A stretch of DNA of 8,583 bases, from contig JAKORR010000916.1 of NCBI GenBank assembly GCA_029777735.1, positions 1-8,583 on the forward strand, read 5' to 3'. Position 1 is the first letter of the stretch. Each line of letters starts with the position of its first letter. Source of the stretch: Armatimonadota bacterium (GTDB lineage: Bacteria > Armatimonadota > Zipacnadia > Zipacnadales > FEN-943). The notes under the pieces are model-generated. The model worked only from the letters and a program-made list of their open reading frames with translations, ran no database searches and had not been told where the DNA came from. Made by a program: the position numbers and the translations under genes. Of the stretch, positions 5,401-8,583 are shown in pieces.

Positions 5401-8114
5401 ACGCTGCGACCAGGGCCGCGCTAGACTGGGCCGTGATCCCGGTGCAGTTCTCCACACCGCCCCTGGCCATCAAGTCGCTGGAAGTGGACCGCGACCCGGT
5501 GACCGACTGCCAGATGCTGGTGGATCAGAGCCAGCCCTGGGCGCGGGCCTTTATTCCCGAAAAACCTCTGCTGCTGACCGTTCAGCACGCAGGAGTGCTT
5601 CCCTTAGAGCCCGACTGGCGGTTGCGGGCCGAGCTGTACGACAACCACGGGCGGTTGCTGTTCGCCGAGGAGAAGCCCGTGGAGGAGCTTGCGGAGCCGC
5701 TGCAGTTCACCTGCGCGCCGACGGAACTGCGGAACATGGGCCTGGAGTGGCGTGCGACGCTGCTGCGCGGCGAAGGTGAGGCCACCCAGGTGCTGGACAC
5801 GGCCCGCAGGCGCCTCATTGCGCAGCCCCCGCGGGTCTGGGATCGCTTCACCTTTACGTCCTGGGCCAGCAACTTCCTCACGCGGAGCTTCTGGCTACAC
5901 CAGTACCTCGTGCCCTTCGTGGAGGAAGTGGGCGTGGATGTAGGCATGGATTCTGTCAGCGAGCTCGGCTCAGGCAAGGTGTATCGCAACAAGTGGCATA
6001 ACATCGACCATTCGTACATAGGGTTGCTTGACTACCCCGGCCCAGGCATACCGGGCTTCCGCGACGCCAAGTTCGCCGAGAAGTCCGCCAAGTACCCGCA
6101 GACCAAGGACAAGGCGCTGCTGGTGCGCGAACCATGCCTCAACGACCCAGAGTACCGCTCGAAGCTATCCGACGCCCTGCGAGATCGTGTCCGCGAGGCC
6201 GCGAAGGTGGGTTTGTCCTACGACTACTGCATGGGCGATGAGATGTCGCTGACGCACTACACGCAATACTACGACTACTGCTTCTCGGACTACACATTGG
6301 CCGCCTTCCGCGAGTGGCTCAAACATGAGTATCCTGGTGTGGAGGACTTGAACCGCGCGTGGGGCACCGACTATGCCTCGTGGGACCAGGTCATGCCCAT
6401 GACCCTCGACGAGGTGCGCGGTCGTGCGAACGCGGCGCCGTGGGCTGAGTTTCGCACCTTCATGAACGACAATCTGGCCGACTTCTATGCCTTCGTGCAG
6501 AAGACGATCCGCGAGGTGGACCTCGAGGCCAAGTGCGGGCTGTCAGGTACCCAAGAGCCCAAGCCAGGCAATGGCATGGACTGGTGGAAGCTGTCACGGG
6601 CCTTCAGCTATTACCATTCCTACAACACGGGCTGGAGCAACGAGATGCGGCGGAGCTTTGCGGCCGAAACTGGTGTGAGACAGACGCCTTACTACGCTGG
6701 CTACTGGCAGGGCGGACGGCGGCTCGAGTACAACATGATGTGGTGCTTATTGCACGACACCAAGGGGATCTCCTGCTGGACCACACCGCTGCTCGTGTAC
6801 CCTGATTTTACGCTGACTGAGGCAGGCGAAGACACCAGGCGGCTCGTGCATGAGCTGCGCGACGGTCTGTGGGACGCCGTGCGGGCTGGCCGACGATTGC
6901 AGGACGGCATTGCTCTTCGCTACTCCCAGCCATCGATCAACGCGGCCCTGCTGCTCGACCACGACAGTCACATCGTGCAGGTACGCGACGCGTGGGTAAA
7001 GCTGCTAGAGGACCTAGGGCTACAGTACGACTTCGTGGCCTACAAGCAGGTTGAGGCGGGCGCCTTGACCAGAACACCGGGCTGCTACCGGGTGTTCATC
7101 CTTCCCGAAAGCATCGCCCTTTCAGCAAGGGAAGTGGACGAGATACGCAGGTTCGTCACTGCCGGCGGCACGGTGATAGCCGACGGGTGGTGTGGGCTGA
7201 TGGACGAGCGCTGTGTCCGGCATGAGCGCCCAGCGCTGGACGAGGTGTTCGGCGTGAGCCGAGGCGAGGAGGTGGCCCTAGGCGAAAGCGTCAAGGTCTC
7301 GGCGCGTGTGGCTGGCAAAGAGACAGTCCTGCGGATTCGCCCCGCCGAGACGGGCGTGCGGACCACAGGCATACCCTTCGGCGACAGTGGGGGCGTGCCT
7401 GCATTGGTGTCGTCAAAGATGGGCAAGGGCCAGACCTGGTACCTCAACCTGGACCTTTCGTCCTGGCCAGTGGACAGACAGACCAGGTCGCCCAACGAGC
7501 AAGGCTTGCGCGACGTGGTTGGGAATGTGCTGGCGTCGGCCGGAGTTAGGCCACCGCTGCGCGTGACGTGCGCTTCAGGCAAACCGGCGCACGTCGAGGT
7601 GGTGCGTTATGAGCTGGGTGGTTCGGGTGCGGGTCGCGACGTGGTTGTAGGCCTCCTGCGCAATTGGGATCAGGAGGGCAACGACATTATTACAGCCTCC
7701 TGGGGCACCGAGCGGCACGTCTATGACCTCAGAGCACACAAGTACCTGGGAAAGCTAGGCTCAGTGACGACACCTATGGCTGCTGGCGAGTGCCGACTGC
7801 TGTTCCTCACCGTGACTGAGATCAATGCCCCCATCCTCGTACTCGAACCCGCAAAGGTTCTGCCCGGCGGGACAGTGCGCGCTATCGTCAGGTCTGGTAA
7901 CTCAGGGGCTGCACCCCATCTTGCGCGACTGGAAGTGATCGGCCCTGCCGGCGTGCCAGTGCCTGACTACGCCCGAAGCTTGAGGCTACAGGGGCAGCCC
8001 ATCGACGTGAATTTCCGCCTGGCGCTGAACGACCCAAAGGGGCGGTGGCTGGTGCGTGTGACCGACCTGGCCAGTGGCCAGACAGCTCAACAGGCTTTTA
8101 CGGTGGGACCTTGA
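2499..8114 (+). CDS. 1871-residue exported multidomain GH42-like glycoside hydrolase homologue
   Basis: One uninterrupted frame starting at GTG. Residues 1-17 look like a short signal peptide (cleavage near CGQA), though without the usual basic N-region. About 22-160: F5/8 type C (discoidin)-like domain with YVDTTGNRLSDGK and VDRVVAH, likely glycan-binding. A Pro/Ala/Gln-rich linker ends in DGDGDGKLD (185-193), a calcium-loop-like motif, leading into a galactose-mutarotase-like beta-supersandwich (about 190-435). About 440-560: Ig-like sandwich. About 595-850: class I amidotransferase-like fold (LVLCDDE, FDVALIAGFDW, GMGLVAIEP) with no Cys nucleophile elbow. About 855-1110: beta domains. About 1114-1465: GH42-like TIM barrel with YCMGDEMSL (E1248, candidate acid/base), FREWLKHEYPG...LNRAWG, and FAAETG (E1390, candidate nucleophile). 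About 1471-1590: GH42 middle-domain-like fold (FILPESIALS, GGTVIADG). The remainder is beta domains ending in an Ig-like unit (about 1775-1871). Probably acts on extracellular galactoside-like glycans, but the activity is inferred. Far longer than the 650-750 residues usual for GH42. Confidence 0.87.
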   Translation: MSASCIAAFALALCGQAKITGFTYSCPAPFLGPQYVDTTGNRLSDGKIGRNETVIYQHAGNPVISVNLPGPCRVDRVVAHCHRHNDNYKCSTVRLYAQAGGLWVQVDEKPGFLETFAPQHADVDIELEAKGMTTEALRVVFLAASILSISELEVLGAPVASQAQQAPTAWAQTAPPAQAAVRELDGDGDGKLDLALENPWLRLLVSPARGGVVRSLIYNPVSTDLVCAEGSNFGLLREQLWKLQYFLADNPCTVERGTSKGSAWIETHITGAGGMMAFTHTRKRITLYDSSSVAEVQWNLTNDPSSMTEYEYGLWMHNWTGIPGAETRYFVPTVEGVQEFVLRPGEIKEQVDLWYREPARGWIGLVGEPPGQEGATVGLALLVPYENLACFYHWAGLSSWAATVEWRHGLVKLAAGESFKTRYLLVPFSGLTRVDGVCALTAPEAPGAPAAVVGSVDAQRKDGRLSAQVTVFATPGAPRASAVAASRTYPEGQTQELAHKDLKPGETTEVFAGDIPGTSEQPVLVSCRILMGETVVDEFERLFTPNGTRVAYRLEPREKRAARVESEQTEVLPRHDLQRSVVTPHVPWARPLAGGPIQALVLCDDENAREVVELAQRLDVDFTYIKFRTNRETEWIYQGDRTVPTLEMAQRRLLEALEKPFDVALIAGFDWQVHFTPEIRSRLAEKVQAGMGLVAIEPCGVPSDDPLVDVLGVSEQDRPLGRFFTWKCSDRSEIGRGLPWPWEGKETFSGLMPRTRRMEYSRWPSGTVAAFYEEDGKPLLCLNEVGRGRVVTATYDVLTHAMSYRGFSGLTPIISYRGKLLLDEYEQMTWPYWEHWWVLLTHTTVWAARREAPVQIAEPRAEINGEGQVVVHLKAVGEARAPIFATLQLIDRYGAVTTTGAQANTPQARALQQGLWNPELFRGAESPDDLSYLSFGTQDVAVGADGEVSVRIGRARAGWNFVRVVLRDAATRAALDWAVIPVQFSTPPLAIKSLEVDRDPVTDCQMLVDQSQPWARAFIPEKPLLLTVQHAGVLPLEPDWRLRAELYDNHGRLLFAEEKPVEELAEPLQFTCAPTELRNMGLEWRATLLRGEGEATQVLDTARRRLIAQPPRVWDRFTFTSWASNFLTRSFWLHQYLVPFVEEVGVDVGMDSVSELGSGKVYRNKWHNIDHSYIGLLDYPGPGIPGFRDAKFAEKSAKYPQTKDKALLVREPCLNDPEYRSKLSDALRDRVREAAKVGLSYDYCMGDEMSLTHYTQYYDYCFSDYTLAAFREWLKHEYPGVEDLNRAWGTDYASWDQVMPMTLDEVRGRANAAPWAEFRTFMNDNLADFYAFVQKTIREVDLEAKCGLSGTQEPKPGNGMDWWKLSRAFSYYHSYNTGWSNEMRRSFAAETGVRQTPYYAGYWQGGRRLEYNMMWCLLHDTKGISCWTTPLLVYPDFTLTEAGEDTRRLVHELRDGLWDAVRAGRRLQDGIALRYSQPSINAALLLDHDSHIVQVRDAWVKLLEDLGLQYDFVAYKQVEAGALTRTPGCYRVFILPESIALSAREVDEIRRFVTAGGTVIADGWCGLMDERCVRHERPALDEVFGVSRGEEVALGESVKVSARVAGKETVLRIRPAETGVRTTGIPFGDSGGVPALVSSKMGKGQTWYLNLDLSSWPVDRQTRSPNEQGLRDVVGNVLASAGVRPPLRVTCASGKPAHVEVVRYELGGSGAGRDVVVGLLRNWDQEGNDIITASWGTERHVYDLRAHKYLGKLGSVTTPMAAGECRLLFLTVTEINAPILVLEPAKVLPGGTVRAIVRSGNSGAAPHLARLEVIGPAGVPVPDYARSLRLQGQPIDVNFRLALNDPKGRWLVRVTDLASGQTAQQAFTVGP
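4262..4285 (+). repeat. Perfect 10-bp GC hairpin inside the giant gene, at a domain junction
   Basis: GGCCCGCCCG (4262-4271) and CGGGCGGGCC (4276-4285) pair perfectly around a TTGG loop. There is no T-run after it, so it is not an intrinsic terminator. It encodes the linker PWARPLAGGP between the Ig-like sandwich and the first amidotransferase-like domain. Confidence 0.8.
7565..7595 (+). repeat. Perfect 9-bp inverted repeat inside the giant gene
   Basis: GACGTGCGC (7565-7573) and GCGCACGTC (7587-7595) pair perfectly around a 13-base loop. The repeat lies in the coding region for the C-terminal beta domains. No function is evident; it may reflect GC-rich codon choice. Confidence 0.7.
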
Positions 8115-8149
8115 GCGACAGGAGAGAGCGGTGCAGAGGATCCTCAAGG
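8109..8149 (+). repeat. Inverted repeat overlapping the stop codon of the giant gene
   Basis: CCTTGAG (8109-8115, containing the TGA stop) can pair with CTCAAGG (8143-8149). A perfect 10-base palindrome, GAGGATCCTC (8136-8145), overlaps the right arm and offers an alternative fold. No T-run follows, so this is at best a weak or factor-dependent termination or 3'-end structure. Confidence 0.35.
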
Positions 8150-8170
8150 GGAAGGGTGAGGGGGCTTTCA

Positions 8171-8200
8171 TTGACATGACTGATTTGCGCAGCCTATAAT
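8171..8200 (+). promoter_or_regulatory. Consensus sigma70-type promoter for the TPR gene
   Basis: A perfect TTGACA (8171-8176) and a perfect TATAAT (8195-8200) are separated by 18 bases. The expected transcription start is near 8207, giving a leader of about 39 bases before the ATG at 8246. It sits in the only intergenic gap between two same-strand genes. This indicates that the TPR gene is transcribed independently, and probably strongly, by the housekeeping sigma factor. Twelve of twelve consensus bases is rare in GC-rich DNA. Confidence 0.85.
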
Positions 8201-8230
8201 GCCCATATCCTGGGGGGTCTGAGCCCTAAA

Positions 8231-8234
8231 AGGA
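8231..8234 (+). promoter_or_regulatory. Ribosome binding site of the TPR gene
   Basis: AGGA within AAAAGGAAG lies 11 bases before the ATG at 8246, slightly far but usable. A second in-frame ATG at 8276 would remove the basic N-region of the signal peptide, which favours the upstream start. Confidence 0.55.
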
Positions 8235-8245
8235 AGATCGAGCAA

Positions 8246-8583
8246 ATGCTGCACGCGCGCAAGTGGCAAAGTCTGATGGCGGGCGTAGCTATTGTGTTTT
8301 GCGCAGTGGGGTGGGCCCAGGAGGAACAGCCTGCCGACCCCTTCGTTCAAGGGGTCGACCTCGTCAGGAGCGGGCGGTACGAAGAGGCGGAGCAACTTCT
8401 CCAGCAGGTTGTCGAGGCATCCCCAGACAACGAGCCAGCCTGGTACTACCTGGGGGTTGCCCGCTTCCGGCGTGGGAACAACACCGGCGCCTTGGAAGCC
8501 TTCGTGAAGGCTCGCGATCTCGCCCCCGGCCGGCCTGGCCCGACTTTCTTCATAGGACAGGTCTATGAGCGTCAGGGTGCCTA
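8246..8583 (+). CDS. Exported TPR-repeat protein, C-terminus cut off at right edge
   Basis: 112 codons are visible and the frame continues past the window. Residues 1-24 form a classical signal peptide: basic start (MLHARKW), hydrophobic core (AGVAIVFCAV), cleavage after GWA before QEEQP. Tetratricopeptide repeats follow: about 33-60 (GVDLVRSGRYEEAEQLLQQ, closing with SPDN) and about 64-97 (AWYYLGVARFRRGN, ALEAFVKARDLAPG). A third repeat starts at about 98 (TFFIGQVYERQG). The TPR consensus Gly, Tyr, Ala, Pro and hydrophobic positions are well kept, so this is a genuine helical-hairpin scaffold for protein-protein contact in the periplasm or outside the cell. Without the C-terminal part, it cannot be told whether this is a pure TPR protein or one fused to another domain. 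The perfect-consensus promoter just upstream suggests constitutive expression, separate from the giant gene. The partner is unknown. Confidence 0.88.
   Translation, partial: MLHARKWQSLMAGVAIVFCAVGWAQEEQPADPFVQGVDLVRSGRYEEAEQLLQQVVEASPDNEPAWYYLGVARFRRGNNTGALEAFVKARDLAPGRPGPTFFIGQVYERQGA

Noticed and set aside
5582..6019. Minus-strand open frame of 145 codons
   Set aside because: Antisense to the giant gene just upstream of and into the barrel; low-complexity Ser/Arg-rich product with no domain.
7085..7582. Minus-strand open frame of 165 codons
   Set aside because: Antisense to the giant gene. The composition is Ser/Thr/Arg-rich, as expected for the reverse of GC-rich coding DNA, with no motif.
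2499..8114. Possibility that the giant gene is an assembly fusion of two or three genes
   Set aside because: The frame is continuous with no stop, no internal Shine-Dalgarno plus signal peptide at any domain border, and composition is uniform throughout.
8109..8149. Inverted repeat at the stop of the giant gene as an intrinsic terminator
   Set aside because: No T-run follows, the loop is long and the arms are seven bases; kept only as a low-confidence repeat.
8263..8568. Alternative plus-strand frame over the TPR gene
   Set aside because: The frame from 8246 gives a clean signal peptide and TPR repeats; this one gives an Arg/Gly-rich product without motifs.
1..8583. CRISPR array, tRNA, rRNA, insertion sequence or phage genes
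   Set aside because: No regularly spaced repeats, no cloverleaf-like or rRNA-like segments, no transposase or terminal inverted repeats were seen on either strand.

Overview
The window is a GC-rich bacterial fragment with four protein-coding genes, two of them cut by the window edges. Three of the four products carry a predicted export signal and look like envelope or extracellular proteins. Large secreted glycosidase-like proteins with discoidin (F5/8 type C) domains, 'DxDxDG' linkers and amidotransferase-like domains are typical of polysaccharide-degrading lineages such as Armatimonadota, Planctomycetota, Verrucomicrobiota and related candidate phyla. No phylogenetic marker gene is present, so the assignment stays open.

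Layout. (1) Bases 1-1154, minus strand: the N-terminal 384 residues of an exported six-hairpin glycosidase-like protein (a beta-sandwich, then the start of an (alpha/alpha)6 barrel), running off the left edge. (2) Bases 1155-1245: a 91-base divergent intergenic region with a short perfect hairpin and a repeated TTCCACA heptamer. (3) Bases 1246-2283, plus strand: a stand-alone GlmU-type nucleotidyltransferase that lacks the acetyltransferase domain and carries a roughly 85-residue insertion. (4) Bases 2284-2498: a noncoding gap ending in a good ribosome binding site. (5) Bases 2499-8114, plus strand: one 1871-residue exported protein. Its order is F5/8-like domain, Ca-binding-like DGDGDG linker, galactose-mutarotase-like beta-supersandwich, first amidotransferase-like domain, beta domains, GH42-like TIM barrel, second amidotransferase-like (GH42 middle-domain type) domain, and C-terminal beta domains. 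(6) Bases 8115-8245: a gap holding a sigma70-type promoter with perfect TTGACA and TATAAT boxes. (7) Bases 8246 to the right edge, plus strand: an exported TPR protein, cut off after 112 residues.

How the genes might work together. The two glycosidase-like proteins flank the nucleotidyltransferase and could both act on extracellular or cell-surface glycans. Nothing in the sequence ties them to one pathway: they are divergent or separated by sizeable gaps, and there is no transporter, regulator or SusC/D-like pair in view. The most unusual object is the 1871-residue protein, which combines two amidotransferase-like folds with a GH42-like barrel whose predicted acid/base position reads Asp-Glu instead of the clan GH-A Asn-Glu. 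I see no CRISPR array, tRNA, rRNA, insertion sequence or convincing intrinsic terminator.
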